The notes under the pieces were generated by a model. It saw nothing but the letters and a program-made list of their open reading frames with translations, was not told where the DNA came from and did not search any database. The position numbers and the translations under genes were made by a program. Below, piece by piece: positions 24,916 through 34,582 of a DNA stretch of 64,000 bases (position 1 is the first letter of the stretch; each line of letters begins with the position of its first letter). Source of the DNA: an uncultured Eubacteriales bacterium (GTDB taxonomy: Bacteria; Bacillota; Clostridia; Oscillospirales; CAG-272); the NCBI GenBank assembly GCA_934365155.1, contig CAKRMZ010000004.1, positions 1-64,000 on the forward strand, read 5' to 3'.

Positions 24916-26379
24916 TTATTCTGCTTTTTTATGCTTCTTCCGGCATACCAGAACAATCACCACTACAGCCAATATGACAACCGCCGAAATTACGGAAATT
25001 CCGATCATCCAAGCGGATGAAAGAGTCTTCTCTCCATCAGAGGAGTTTCCGCCCTCGGTAACCGCTCCGTCCTCGCCGGCTTTGTAAGTTGCGAGAAGCA
25101 CTTCTTCGCCGTCCTCCGGCGACCGATATACAAATGAAGTATCCTTACCGACAATGATTCGATATCGTTCGGATATGTTTCTTGCCGCATCCATCGCCCA
25201 GATATAATACTGTCCTCTCGCCCGCAATATCTCATAATGCGTTGCCTGTGACAAATCAAAATCCGATGTGGTTTCGGGCAAAGTCTGAGAAACACCCATA
25301 TAAATTCCCATGACACCGCTTTCGCCGTTGGCGGATCCTCTCAAAACCTTCTTTTCCGAACCTGCAAAATATGTAACGGATCCATCGCCGAATTCGTCGG
25401 TAACATCAATCGTAATCTGTTTGGTATTGCCCTTTACAAAATCGTTGCTGATTTTAATCGACAGGATCTCCGGTGCCTTTGTGTCAAATGCACGGGTCGT
25501 CGTATTCAAAGAACTAAAATCCACTTTATCGTGATATCCGTCGAAATCAGGATTGAGCACCCCGTCGTTTAGCCGCATAACCTTTACCAAGCTGTAAGAG
25601 GGATTGTTAAGATTGGAAAGCGGCTCCTTGCGTATTAGATAAGGATGCAAGCTTCCGTCCGGAAGCACATACGGTGTGGATGACGAATGATAAACATATC
25701 CGTCACCGGCATACATCACAATGTGACCCCAGTTCGTTTCCTGATTGAGACCGATGAGCAGATCTCCGACCTCTAAGTCTTCTGTCTTGATACCGGTATC
25801 CAGCAAGGACAGAAACGGCGCTTCCAAATCAGCCGTCGCAAGCACTTCAAATAAATCGATTTCTTCACCGCTGCCGTCATATTTGAGCACCTTTCGCTGG
25901 TCCTGATATTCATCCAGCAGATAATGCGATGTTGTCCAGTTGCTGACGTGTCCTGCAATGCCATAGTCAAGACGCAATCCGAGAACACTCTTATACATGA
26001 GCGCCACAAACGCAGAACAGTCTAAAACAAGATAATCGCCTTCTTTGAAATATCCCTGATAAGGAGAATTCAAATCTCTTTTGTAAGCTTCAAAATTAGC
26101 ATATCCGCTCGGGCGCATCATCCAAAGAACCTTTTGACCCTGTCCGCCGTTTGAGGTTTTCACACTGTATTCGCAATGGACCAGCCCCAGCTGATAGGTG
26201 ATAAAAGTATCATAGCTACCGTATTGCAGCAATTTTTTCGCATTGCCCTGTTCAATAAAGTCCTCTGTAAAATCAACTAAGCTGTCCTTTTGCGCATCCG
26301 TCAATTTTGCACTGGCACTGCAAATCATTAACGCACAGAAAAACACAGTGCAAATCAAAATTTTAAACAATTTTTTCAT
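24916..26379 (-). CDS. secreted NlpC/P60-family protein with C-terminal membrane anchor
   Basis: A 487-residue family member, first in the transcription direction. Signal peptide (1-24), hydrolase region with Cys121 (LDCSAFVALMYK) and His219 (WGHIVMYAGDGYVYHSS), then an Ig-like module (about 305-410). That module is nearly the same as the one in the 23310 protein, with shared KGNTKQITIDVTDEFG and RARGQYYIWAMDAA. A linker and membrane helix ending CRKKHKKAE follow. It starts at ATG 26379 with GGAG upstream. The strong match in the Ig-like part but weaker match in the N-terminal part suggests domain exchange between neighbours. Confidence 0.85.
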   Translation of the reverse strand: MKKLFKILICTVFFCALMICSASAKLTDAQKDSLVDFTEDFIEQGNAKKLLQYGSYDTFITYQLGLVHCEYSVKTSNGGQGQKVLWMMRPSGYANFEAYKRDLNSPYQGYFKEGDYLVLDCSAFVALMYKSVLGLRLDYGIAGHVSNWTTSHYLLDEYQDQRKVLKYDGSGEEIDLFEVLATADLEAPFLSLLDTGIKTEDLEVGDLLIGLNQETNWGHIVMYAGDGYVYHSSSTPYVLPDGSLHPYLIRKEPLSNLNNPSYSLVKVMRLNDGVLNPDFDGYHDKVDFSSLNTTTRAFDTKAPEILSIKISNDFVKGNTKQITIDVTDEFGDGSVTYFAGSEKKVLRGSANGESGVMGIYMGVSQTLPETTSDFDLSQATHYEILRARGQYYIWAMDAARNISERYRIIVGKDTSFVYRSPEDGEEVLLATYKAGEDGAVTEGGNSSDGEKTLSSAWMIGISVISAVVILAVVVIVLVCRKKHKKAE

Positions 26380-26591
26380 GACAGTTCTCCAAGTATAACT
26401 GCTTTTAACATCTCTTTACAAAATCAAATAAATGTTAGTTTTTCAGCTTATTTCTATATAAAACCTTTGTCGTTCATCACAAAGACTGAGTTTTCGTACA
26501 AAATTTTCTGCTTCCGTATCAAGCAGTTTTAAACAGCCGCTCGTCCCGTATCGGCTTTCTTTTCTATTCACACAAAGGAATTCATGCTCTC

Positions 26592-26628
26592 GTTGTCTGC
26601 CGTCCCCATAACGGGATCGGCAGACAAC
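26592..26628. repeat. 11-bp inverted repeat after the solute-binding gene
   Basis: GTTGTCTGCCG (26592-26602) and CGGCAGACAAC (26618-26628) are exact reverse complements with a 15-base loop. It lies 36 bases after the solute-binding protein gene (minus strand). No T run follows, so terminator function is uncertain. Confidence 0.6.
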
Positions 26629-26663
26629 AGACAGCGATGAATATAAGCATTAAAAATCAGATT

Positions 26664-28157
26664 TTAGAACTTTGACGAATCGATCGTTTCCAAAGTTGTT
26701 TGAATTTCCTGGGAAATTCTATTTTGTTTTGAAGCATACGTAGATTGGAATGTGTTGGTTCCGCGCTCTACGCTCGAGAGCAACAGAGTTCTGCAATCGC
26801 CCCAGTTGAAGATGTAACCGAGGTCGAAAATACGGTGCTTCTGAATCAGATCGATCATTTCCTCGTTCTCTTCGGAACGGGTGTTACGAGTTATCAGGAT
26901 ATCGTCATAAGCTGCTTTTTTCGTAGTATATTTGGAATATGCGCAGATTGCTTCCAAAATTGCGCCGGTTCTTGCCGGATCCTCAACATAGTTCGGAACA
27001 GCCAGCATATGCATATCATACGGAATAAAGGTATAGTATTCATCCTGCTGCTCGTTGTATTTCGGAATCGGAAGGATACCGAAGCCGGGCTCTGCCATTT
27101 CCGCAAACTCGCCGGATGCAGTATTCAGTGTCTGAATAGTAAACATCACACGGTTATCCATAAAGTTCATACGAACCTGTTGGAACGAGTGGATTGCGGG
27201 ATCTGCATACGGAGCGCTGTCGTCATTGACATAAACACCGTCGGTTCTTGCACGGACATTTGCCAGCCACTGTGCAACGTCGTTGGTGCGCTCGGTTCTC
27301 ATGGTCAGATCAATTTGGTCGCCGCGAATAGTTGCAATCTTCTGGCCTGCGCCGTAGAAGAATGCCATATGGTTCTTGTTACCGAACGAAAGGCCGACAC
27401 GGTCGTTGGTGAAATCGATCGTCTGGTCACCGTTCAGATCCTTTGAGCAAGCAATTGCAATTTCCAGCAGTTTGTCAAAGGTCCATTTGCCGTCGCGAAC
27501 GCACTGATAGAGATCTTCTACGTTCTCTTCTGCCGCAATGGTCTTGTTGTAGTAAACTACAGCACTTCCGCAATAGCTCATTTTGACCATATCGCCTGCC
27601 ACAATGTACAATGCGTTATTAAAGGTCAAATCCTGTACGGAATCCTGTGCCCACCACTCCTGAGAAAGATCCAGGTTCGGCAGATCATAGAGGTTGTAAA
27701 GATAGTTGTCAAACATCAGCGAAGAGATGTTCATGCTCGCCTCAATTACTGCGTCATAGGTAGAGTCGCCGGTACGAACCGCTTTTCTTACCGCCTCAGC
27801 GCAGTTTAACGAGGAAACGTTGACAATATTAAATCCGTATTTCGCTTTCAACGCTTGGTTTCTGTCATAGGTAGCGTCGTTAATGGTGTCGCCGTTATAG
27901 GCATCTGCCATGACGTCTTCCGGAATGTACGCGCCGCCGCCCCAGTTCGGAGAGGAGGAGACAAACGTAAAGTTATAATCCTTGTAGAATGTATCATCCG
28001 GCAGATTGGGATATTTGCGTCCTTCTTCCACCGTTCCGGTACCGCCTGAATCCGAACCGCTCGGTTTTTTGCCGGAATCGCCGCAGGAAACCAGTGCAAA
28101 CACCATCAGAACTGTCAAAAGCAATGTAAGAACTCTTACTAAAGTTTTGCTTTTCAT
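26664..28157 (-). CDS. extracellular solute-binding lipoprotein (sugar ABC-type)
   Basis: A 497-residue lipoprotein. The signal peptide ends in the lipobox LVSC (Cys near residue 25), followed by a Gly/Ser-rich linker (DSGKKPSGSDSGG) and a large periplasmic-binding fold like carbohydrate ABC binding proteins (family 1 type). Such proteins usually sit next to two permease genes, but none is found on either side here. It may work with permeases encoded elsewhere, or act as a sensor. AAAGGA precedes the ATG. The neighbouring sugar-type genes suggest a carbohydrate ligand. The gene has its own long upstream region and is probably a single-gene unit. Confidence 0.85.
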   Translation of the reverse strand: MKSKTLVRVLTLLLTVLMVFALVSCGDSGKKPSGSDSGGTGTVEEGRKYPNLPDDTFYKDYNFTFVSSSPNWGGGAYIPEDVMADAYNGDTINDATYDRNQALKAKYGFNIVNVSSLNCAEAVRKAVRTGDSTYDAVIEASMNISSLMFDNYLYNLYDLPNLDLSQEWWAQDSVQDLTFNNALYIVAGDMVKMSYCGSAVVYYNKTIAAEENVEDLYQCVRDGKWTFDKLLEIAIACSKDLNGDQTIDFTNDRVGLSFGNKNHMAFFYGAGQKIATIRGDQIDLTMRTERTNDVAQWLANVRARTDGVYVNDDSAPYADPAIHSFQQVRMNFMDNRVMFTIQTLNTASGEFAEMAEPGFGILPIPKYNEQQDEYYTFIPYDMHMLAVPNYVEDPARTGAILEAICAYSKYTTKKAAYDDILITRNTRSEENEEMIDLIQKHRIFDLGYIFNWGDCRTLLLSSVERGTNTFQSTYASKQNRISQEIQTTLETIDSSKF

Positions 28158-28600
28158 TCTTTAATTCCTTTCTTGAAAATAATAAATTTGAGAAACAATA
28201 ATCGAAATTATTGTCTTTTATGAATCAAACGGTATTGGCAATTATAACAAAACCGTATTCATAACAAAGATGGGAATTTCTATCGATAATACTCCATAAT
28301 AAAATCTCGAAAAAAGCTTTATCCGTATGTAATTTTGCAGTTTATTTTTTGAAAAAACCTTACATAACCCACATATAGCCTGTATTCCACGTTATCCCAA
28401 TGATATTTTATCATACATTTTCGGGTATAACAATGGACACTTTATACAAAGATAGCGGCCTTATTTTAGTCTAAATGACAAAATTTAAATCTGAAATCCG
28501 TCTTTTTCCAATCAAATTGACCAAATTTTACCATACTGTAAAAGTATTGGAATAAAAAACGGATTTCATTTTTAAAATTACCAAATATTTTTTCTTCGAT
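28158..28600. other. intergenic region, only a promoter-like element seen
   Basis: This 443-base AT-rich gap separates the third Gfo/Idh gene from the solute-binding gene. On the minus strand a TATAAT box (28246-28241) lies about 85 bases before the solute-binding start, with a poor -35 region. I see no gene and no strong hairpin. Confidence 0.5.
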
Positions 28601-29731
28601 TTATTTCCAAAGCTTTAAAAGCTGCTCATCACGCGGCATGTTGCGTCGGAAATTCGGAACATCAATCATGCGGGAGCCGTTTTGAATGGATATTTCGCTG
28701 AGCAATCCCACTGCGGTCCATTCGCAAGCTTGATAAACATCAATATCCGGTTTCGTATTGTTGCGAATTGCATCAACGAAATCCTTAACGATAAAGTAAT
28801 CGCCGCCGCCGTGTCCGCCGAGAAGCTGATTGCGCGTTGCATTGCGATAACGCTCGGGCATATATTCATGGAAATCGTCCAGCGGTCTCCACTCAAGATA
28901 ACTCTTCGGATTTCCCTCTTCCACCAAAGCAATTTTGCCGACATCGCCGAGTCCTCTGGGCGCCTCATAGCATCCCTTGGTACCCTGAAGCTGATAATAG
29001 CGCATGTTGTGCGGGCGCGGAGAGAATGCATCTACACGGATACGGATCAGCTTTCCGCTTTCTGTCTGGCACATCGTCACGGTAGTATCCTCCTGACGGA
29101 GTCCCGTGGAATGATGATGACCGGTGCCAAAGGTTGCAATCTGAGCAATCCGCTCGCCCTCAAACCACTGCATTACCGGACCGAGGCTGTGCGTCGGATA
29201 AAACGTTCCGTGTTTACCGCACTGCCAATACTGTCTCCAAGACGGCTTGCCGTTTGAATATGTGAGAAAGTCATCCAGATTATGTAAATATTCGCCCTCT
29301 GCATAATAAACATCGCCGAAAAATCCTTGACGCTTCAATTCGCGAACCAACTGGTTCTGCGGCATGTAGCAATAGTTTTCCGCAAACATATAAATCTTGC
29401 CGGACTTTTCAACCTCTTCTACCAGCCACCAAAGCTCATCCATGGTAACGCCGGCCACAACTTCACTCATTACATGTTTTCCTGCCTGCAAAGCGGCGAT
29501 TGCCTGCGGCACATGGCATTGCATCGGCGTTGCAATAACTACAGCGTCAATATCACTCTCTAACATATCCTCATAGATACGGTAGGTATTTTTTACATTG
29601 AATTTTTCCTGCTTCTCTTTTAAAAGCGCTTCGTCCAAATCGCAGATTGCAGTAACTTCAACGCCCTCCAAATCACGAAATCCCATCATGGTGGAAAGGC
29701 CTCTGGCCCCGACAATTCCTACTTTAATCAT
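28601..29731 (-). CDS. Gfo/Idh/MocA-family protein, GH109-like (third copy)
   Basis: A 376-residue NAD-binding protein with an N-terminal Rossmann motif (KVGIVGARGLS). It shares the GH109-like segments of the two copies at 13.5-16.1 kb: YAEGEYLHNLDDF near residue 143, GTFYPTHSLGPVMQWF near 180 and GGHGGGDYFIVKDF near 300. It is clearly more distant from those two than they are from each other. It may hydrolyse an N-acetyl-hexosamine glycoside by the NAD-dependent mechanism, or act as a sugar dehydrogenase. It is the second gene after the acetyltransferase on the minus strand, next to sugar-isomerase and kinase genes. Cytoplasmic, no signal peptide. Confidence 0.85.
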   Translation of the reverse strand: MIKVGIVGARGLSTMMGFRDLEGVEVTAICDLDEALLKEKQEKFNVKNTYRIYEDMLESDIDAVVIATPMQCHVPQAIAALQAGKHVMSEVVAGVTMDELWWLVEEVEKSGKIYMFAENYCYMPQNQLVRELKRQGFFGDVYYAEGEYLHNLDDFLTYSNGKPSWRQYWQCGKHGTFYPTHSLGPVMQWFEGERIAQIATFGTGHHHSTGLRQEDTTVTMCQTESGKLIRIRVDAFSPRPHNMRYYQLQGTKGCYEAPRGLGDVGKIALVEEGNPKSYLEWRPLDDFHEYMPERYRNATRNQLLGGHGGGDYFIVKDFVDAIRNNTKPDIDVYQACEWTAVGLLSEISIQNGSRMIDVPNFRRNMPRDEQLLKLWK

Positions 29732-29767
29732 ATTATTTGTCCTCTCTTGAAATAAGCAAATTTTGAC

Positions 29768-30331
29768 TTATGCAATACTTGTTTTTTTCTTATCGGCATC
29801 AAATGCCGCCAGGGTCTCTAAATTCAATTTTTTCTTAATTTCAGACCAACGTTCCGGCATGGTTTCATCATAAAGGTACGGAAGAAACCCGAGTGAAAGA
29901 TAGAGCGAAATCGCTGCCAGACGGTCATCGTCCGTGCAAAGGTCCGCCTCAAGAACACCGTTTTTTTCAAAGCATTCCACTACTGCCTCGCAAACCGCGC
30001 GTCCGAGCCCTAAGCCCCGATAGCTTTCGTCTGCATAGACCATATGAACCGTACCGTGTTTGGTTGCGGGATCAATCCGTGCCGTTGCCGTTGCAACAGG
30101 CATACCGTCCGGTGCAATCGCATAGAAAATCTGATCCGGCTTAATATCCGGCTTATCTAACATAGAGCACTTAAAAGTATAAGGACGCCAAGCGTCATTA
30201 TGCGTAAGCTTTTTAATCATATCGCACCAGCGCTGTGTATATGCGTCACAATGCGTTTCTACGCGAACTCCCGGTTTTAAGGGGTGTTTAACGAGCTCCG
30301 CCGGATAGCGAAGCATTTTCAGTTGAGCCAT
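29768..30331 (-). CDS. GNAT-family N-acetyltransferase
   Basis: A 187-residue acetyltransferase fold. The acetyl-CoA loop is in HMVYADESYRGLGLGRAVCE (near residues 95-114, R-G-x-G-L-G type), followed by the C-terminal YLSLGFLPYL typical of GNAT proteins. An in-frame start 48 bases upstream has no ribosome site; AGGT lies eight bases before the chosen ATG. It ends 36 bases before the Gfo/Idh start and begins about 200 bases after the isomerase-like gene, so it may be part of the carbohydrate gene run. The acceptor is unknown; a sugar amine or small metabolite would fit the context. Confidence 0.8.
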   Translation of the reverse strand: MAQLKMLRYPAELVKHPLKPGVRVETHCDAYTQRWCDMIKKLTHNDAWRPYTFKCSMLDKPDIKPDQIFYAIAPDGMPVATATARIDPATKHGTVHMVYADESYRGLGLGRAVCEAVVECFEKNGVLEADLCTDDDRLAAISLYLSLGFLPYLYDETMPERWSEIKKKLNLETLAAFDADKKKTSIA

Positions 30332-30528
30332 AAATATTACCTGCTTTCCTGTTCCGGTCATGGAAAAGGATTTCAACATTCGGGACCATTTTCAACGAAT
30401 TTTTTTGAAGAAATCATCCCGTTTTTTCGGAAGAAATCCTCTTTTTACATTTTCTTAGTACAGAATATGCAAATGACAACATGACCGATACATATTTCTT
30501 AATACTTCAACCGACAAAAAAGTCTTTA

Positions 30529-31923
30529 TCAGATTACAACAACGTCAAATCCCATAATTTTTCCGAAAGATTCTAATGCACGAATATCCGCACCGTATGC
30601 AAATGCACCGTGGTGAGTTCCGCCTGCACGGCTGAATCTCTCTAAAAATTCCGCTACGCTGCACTGCGGACGGATCCAACCGGCAACAAAGCACTGATCA
30701 TCCGCGTAATCGGGATGCTCTACCATTTCCGTCTCGGAAAGAACCAGCGTATATTGACCGTCACCGGTCGGAGCCAGAGAAGCATATACGCCTTTTCCGG
30801 CACGGTAAGTGCCTGCCAAACCGACATACTCATTCACGTTCGGATACGGAAGTGCCTTTAAACAGATGCGCGCGGGAGATACCGTCAGATTCGGATTCAA
30901 TTCACCGAGATGGCTTAGGTAAATGGTGTTTCCTTCCCAATCCGGGCAGAACATCTCAACAAATGCGGTGTCTTTATAAACGCTCATCAGCGCACCGACC
31001 AATGCAGCCGTCAGCACATCACCCTCGCCGGCATAACCGATACCGCGTCCCATTGCCTTGCATGCTTCGATAAAAGGAGCATACGGGAAACCGGTGTCGC
31101 GGAATGCCATCAGAAAGTTCTGCGTGAACGCCGTTAATCCCTCTTTTTCAATCCAATGACGAACAACAGCCGCAAAGCGTGCATCGGCACGCAGAAGCTC
31201 TTCGGAACCGCTGACCAAGCGGAACATCTCTTGGTTCTCTTTGCAAATACCGTCAACTTCTTCTTCTGTAATTTCAAAGAAAGCTTTCTTCGCCGCAACC
31301 GTATCAAAAACAGCAACCTCTGCGCCGAGTTCTTTTTTCATCCGGTCATACGGAACACGGAAATCTCCCATTCCGTCATAAATACCGCCGATGGTTCCGA
31401 CCTTGGCATGATGCAGTGCCGCCGCCAATTTAGCGCCGAGCGCCGCCGCAACCACGCGGGCAACCACATCGGAATGATCCATATGTCCGGCAAAAATCTG
31501 ATACTCTTTTCCGTTCTTTTTCAACAGTGTGCACATATCCTGAACACCGTGAATTCCATGGTTATAAGCAGTCATATATCGCCCGTTGACCGTGGAGGGA
31601 AAGAATTTGTAATCCGGCGTTGTATCCATAATAATCAGCGGAAGCTTTGTATCCGCCAGCACATGCTCGGACTGCAAAGACGGAGAATATGCGAGATGCA
31701 AGGTAACCAGCGCATCTGCATTTTCCCTTTCGAAATTTTGGATCGCTTCTTTAAACTCGTGCTCCAATCGGCACACCGGAGCGGTAATTACTTCCGCACC
31801 GGCTGCCTCCAAATGTGCTTTTGCATCAGCATAAAACGCCTCGATCCACTGACGACGTTCCGGATTATATGTATCGTAAATCTCAACATATAAAGGCAAA
31901 AGTCCGACTTTTAATTGATTCAT
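30529..31923 (-). CDS. L-arabinose/L-fucose isomerase-family protein
   Basis: A 464-residue protein of the sugar-isomerase superfamily. The start KVGLLPLYVEIYDTY, the DALVTLHLAYSPSLQSEH segment near residue 80 and GYAGEGDVLTAALVGALMS near 300 correspond to the AraA/FucI fold, where a glutamate of this latter motif is a metal ligand. The C-terminal GGTHHGAFAYG is also family-like. ATG at 31923 follows GAGAGGG at ten bases and is preferred over the in-frame start upstream. It sits between an amidohydrolase and the end of a probable kinase-amidohydrolase-isomerase operon. Together these could isomerise and phosphorylate a pentose or deoxyhexose. Exact substrate unknown. Confidence 0.85.
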   Translation of the reverse strand: MNQLKVGLLPLYVEIYDTYNPERRQWIEAFYADAKAHLEAAGAEVITAPVCRLEHEFKEAIQNFERENADALVTLHLAYSPSLQSEHVLADTKLPLIIMDTTPDYKFFPSTVNGRYMTAYNHGIHGVQDMCTLLKKNGKEYQIFAGHMDHSDVVARVVAAALGAKLAAALHHAKVGTIGGIYDGMGDFRVPYDRMKKELGAEVAVFDTVAAKKAFFEITEEEVDGICKENQEMFRLVSGSEELLRADARFAAVVRHWIEKEGLTAFTQNFLMAFRDTGFPYAPFIEACKAMGRGIGYAGEGDVLTAALVGALMSVYKDTAFVEMFCPDWEGNTIYLSHLGELNPNLTVSPARICLKALPYPNVNEYVGLAGTYRAGKGVYASLAPTGDGQYTLVLSETEMVEHPDYADDQCFVAGWIRPQCSVAEFLERFSRAGGTHHGAFAYGADIRALESFGKIMGFDVVVI

Positions 31924-31950
31924 TTTACAAATACCCTCTCTATCAGGCAC

Positions 31951-32976
31951 TCAGTTCTGGCCCAAGATTTTTTCCGCATTCTCGTGGAAGATTTTTTCCG
32001 CAAGAGGACGTCCGCCGAATTTATCGCAGGTATCCAAAACAACCTTTAACTGCTCATACAGGAAGAACGTGTATTTCTCCTCGGCAGCCTCACCCTCTTC
32101 ATGCTTGTTCCATGCAAAATTCTCACGCGCCAAGTTGTGATAAGAAGTATCCGTCCAAGCCCGTTTGCCGTGGAAAAGGAATACCGGCAGGTCGGTACCG
32201 TACATAATCTGGTCATGCGGAATGGCTTCAAACATCAATTCATATACTTCGGGATTGACGACCGCAGAGCAATCAAAGAAGAAGTCTTTCATCGAAGATC
32301 CCATTTTCTGAATAGCCTCTTTTGCGATCATCGTGGGGAAGCAACGGCCGAAATGCGCGATAATCACTTTAATATCCGGATATTTCTCACGCAACTCTTT
32401 CAATTCGCGAACGTTATCGTCGTCCGCCAAACGTTTTGCGCGCGGCAAGTGAAGTACAAGGGACTTCTTTTGTTCGTTCAGCCACTGGAGCTGTTCGTGA
32501 GGAATAAACTGGAAGATCGGAACCTCGCCGCCCTTTGTGCCGGGGCCTGCGTCCGGATAAGGCTTTAAGCCGTTAAAATTATATTTCCGCATCGTTTCGG
32601 TAATGTAATCCATTGTGTACCACGGGCGGACCGCTAAATGAGCAAAGCGGATTCGGCCGTCCTTATGACGCTCGCCGATATATCCGTTGGAGCCCACCTG
32701 ATCGACCGTGCGAGACAGCGAGGGGAATGCGTTGATGCTGACCTCTGCATCCGGATAGAAGGCTTTTGAATAAACCAAATAGTCGTCATAGCTCATATTG
32801 GAAACGCACTGGAGCGCCCAGTCTGCTTTTCTTTCGAGTTCCGAAACCGGTGCACGGAACTGATCGGGAATCAAATGCATATGCGCATCTATAATTGTCT
32901 TCGGAAGACGGTCCTTCAGATAAAGGTTATAAAACTCTTCATCGCGGGGTGTTCTGATAAAATACTTTTCTACCAT
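31951..32976 (-). CDS. amidohydrolase-family metal-dependent hydrolase (TIM barrel)
   Basis: A 341-residue member of the amidohydrolase-2 group. IIDAHMHLIP near residue 29 is the first metal-binding His-x-His motif. The barrel core continues with HLPRAKRL near 175, VIIAHFGRCFP near 206 and the Asp of YGTDLPVF near 260. Relatives act as lactonases, decarboxylases or aldonate/uronate-type hydrolases. Its ATG overlaps the end of the FGGY kinase gene by seven bases, indicating translational coupling, and the isomerase-like gene follows after 27 bases. A sugar-lactone hydrolase role would fit, but this is inference from the neighbourhood. Confidence 0.85.
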   Translation of the reverse strand: MVEKYFIRTPRDEEFYNLYLKDRLPKTIIDAHMHLIPDQFRAPVSELERKADWALQCVSNMSYDDYLVYSKAFYPDAEVSINAFPSLSRTVDQVGSNGYIGERHKDGRIRFAHLAVRPWYTMDYITETMRKYNFNGLKPYPDAGPGTKGGEVPIFQFIPHEQLQWLNEQKKSLVLHLPRAKRLADDDNVRELKELREKYPDIKVIIAHFGRCFPTMIAKEAIQKMGSSMKDFFFDCSAVVNPEVYELMFEAIPHDQIMYGTDLPVFLFHGKRAWTDTSYHNLARENFAWNKHEEGEAAEEKYTFFLYEQLKVVLDTCDKFGGRPLAEKIFHENAEKILGQN

Positions 32977-34436
32977 TGTTTTACAACTCCTTTGATTGCA
33001 TTTAGCAAAGTGCTATATTTTTGATATTTGTTTTCATAGAATTCTTTTTTCACCGGATCATCCAACACCAGTTCCTCGCACTGTACAAAACGTGTACAAG
33101 CATCTTTATAGCTTGCGGAAATTCCGGCATTTACACTGGCAATAATGGCCGCGCCGAGTGCACAGGTTTCGGATTCTTTCATGCAGAGAATCCGGCATCC
33201 GGTTGCATATCCTGTGATTTCGCTCCAAAGTTTGCTCTTGGATGCACCGCCCATCATTTTCAGCGTGGTAACCGGTACTCCGGTCCGTTTAAACTCATCA
33301 ATAATCGTTCTTGCCTCGAAAGCAACCCCTTCCATCAGCGCGCGCGCCAAATCGTAGCGATCATGATGCAGCTGCAGGCCGATCGCTCCGGAGAACAGAG
33401 AATCCATACGGTGCGGGAATCCTGAACCCGCCATGAAAGGATAATATAAAATGCCTTCGGCAGAGTACATTCTTTTTTCGGCTTCTTCATCCAATGTGCG
33501 ATAGCTGTCAATGCAAAGTGTATTTTTGAGCCATTTGAGTGCCGAGCCGGCGCTCTTCATGGAAGCCATGACTCCGTAACCGCCCGCCGGATGAACACCG
33601 GGAGCAATTCGTGTAGGACTGTAAACCGCATGATCGGTAACGCCTAAAACAACCCAGGTGGTACCGGTCGATAAAAACATATCGCCGGGCTCCAGCGCGC
33701 CGCATCCGATTGCAGCACAATACTGATCGTGTGCACCGTTATAGACCTTAATACTCTCCGGAATGCCGAGTTCTTCCGCTGCTTGCTTTGTCAGAGTACC
33801 GATGAAAGCACCGGTAGGCAAAATTTTCGGAAGCCGATCTTCGGTAATTCCAACCGCTTTCAAGATCTCGGGATCCCATTTCATTGTTTGAATATCAATC
33901 ATACCGCGCATCGCGCCGTTTGTCGGATCAATCACATTATGACCGGTCAGCTTATAGTTCATATATTCCAGCGTCGAAACAAAGCTTGCTGCCTGCTCAA
34001 AGATTTCCGGCTCATGTTTCCGAATCCATATTGTTTTGGAAGCATCATTTCCCGGAGAGGCACCCCATCCGGTCTTATGATAAATATTTTCTTCTCCTGC
34101 GGCCTGCTTCAGCTCCGCACATTCTGCCTTAGAACGAGAATCCATCCATGTCAGCGCATCGCGCATGGGATGAAAATTCTTATCTACGGGAAGCATTGTT
34201 CCGCCTTGTGTTGAGATAGACAGGCCGACAATGTCATGAACATCCAGACCGCGAATTGCTTCATGCACGGCCTTTACACCTGCATTCCACCAGTCCTCCG
34301 CTCTTTGTTCAATTGCGCCGCCGCCTAAGGCAATCAGCTCATATTCGCCGTAACCTTGTCCGAGAACCTTGCCGTTTTCATCCACGACAATTGCTTTTGT
34401 GCCGGTTGTGCCGACATCCATTCCGATTACAGTCAT
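32970..34436 (-). CDS. FGGY-family carbohydrate kinase (xylulokinase-like)
   Basis: A 488-residue sugar kinase. The actin-fold phosphate loop is IGMDVGTTGTKAIVVDENG at the N-terminus. GLSISTQGGTMLPVD near residue 80 contacts sugar, GAHDQYCAAIGCGALEPGDM near 240 is the FGGY signature region, and MGGASKSKLWSEITG near 395 completes the ATP site. These are typical of xylulokinase/L-fuculokinase relatives. The start at 34436 has AAGGGGG six bases upstream; the longer frame has none. It is the first gene of the minus-strand sugar operon behind the promoter at 34554-34582, and its stop overlaps the next start by seven bases. The substrate is likely the product of the isomerase-like enzyme. Confidence 0.9.
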   Translation of the reverse strand: MTVIGMDVGTTGTKAIVVDENGKVLGQGYGEYELIALGGGAIEQRAEDWWNAGVKAVHEAIRGLDVHDIVGLSISTQGGTMLPVDKNFHPMRDALTWMDSRSKAECAELKQAAGEENIYHKTGWGASPGNDASKTIWIRKHEPEIFEQAASFVSTLEYMNYKLTGHNVIDPTNGAMRGMIDIQTMKWDPEILKAVGITEDRLPKILPTGAFIGTLTKQAAEELGIPESIKVYNGAHDQYCAAIGCGALEPGDMFLSTGTTWVVLGVTDHAVYSPTRIAPGVHPAGGYGVMASMKSAGSALKWLKNTLCIDSYRTLDEEAEKRMYSAEGILYYPFMAGSGFPHRMDSLFSGAIGLQLHHDRYDLARALMEGVAFEARTIIDEFKRTGVPVTTLKMMGGASKSKLWSEITGYATGCRILCMKESETCALGAAIIASVNAGISASYKDACTRFVQCEELVLDDPVKKEFYENKYQKYSTLLNAIKGVVKQW

Positions 34437-34553
34437 GCTTTTCCCCCTTACATCAGATTTCATTTACAGCAGCATTGCAAGTTCTGAAATCAACATCTGA
34501 AGCGACTTGCAAACTATCTACTATAAATATATTTCAAACAGTTATACACATTG

Positions 34554-34582
34554 ATGATACCATAACTCACAAACATTTACAA
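34554..34582 (-). promoter_or_regulatory. promoter of the FGGY kinase operon
   Basis: On the minus strand TTGTAA (34582-34577) and TATCAT (34559-34554) with a 17-base spacer, leaving a leader of about 110 bases before the kinase start. Confidence 0.65.
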
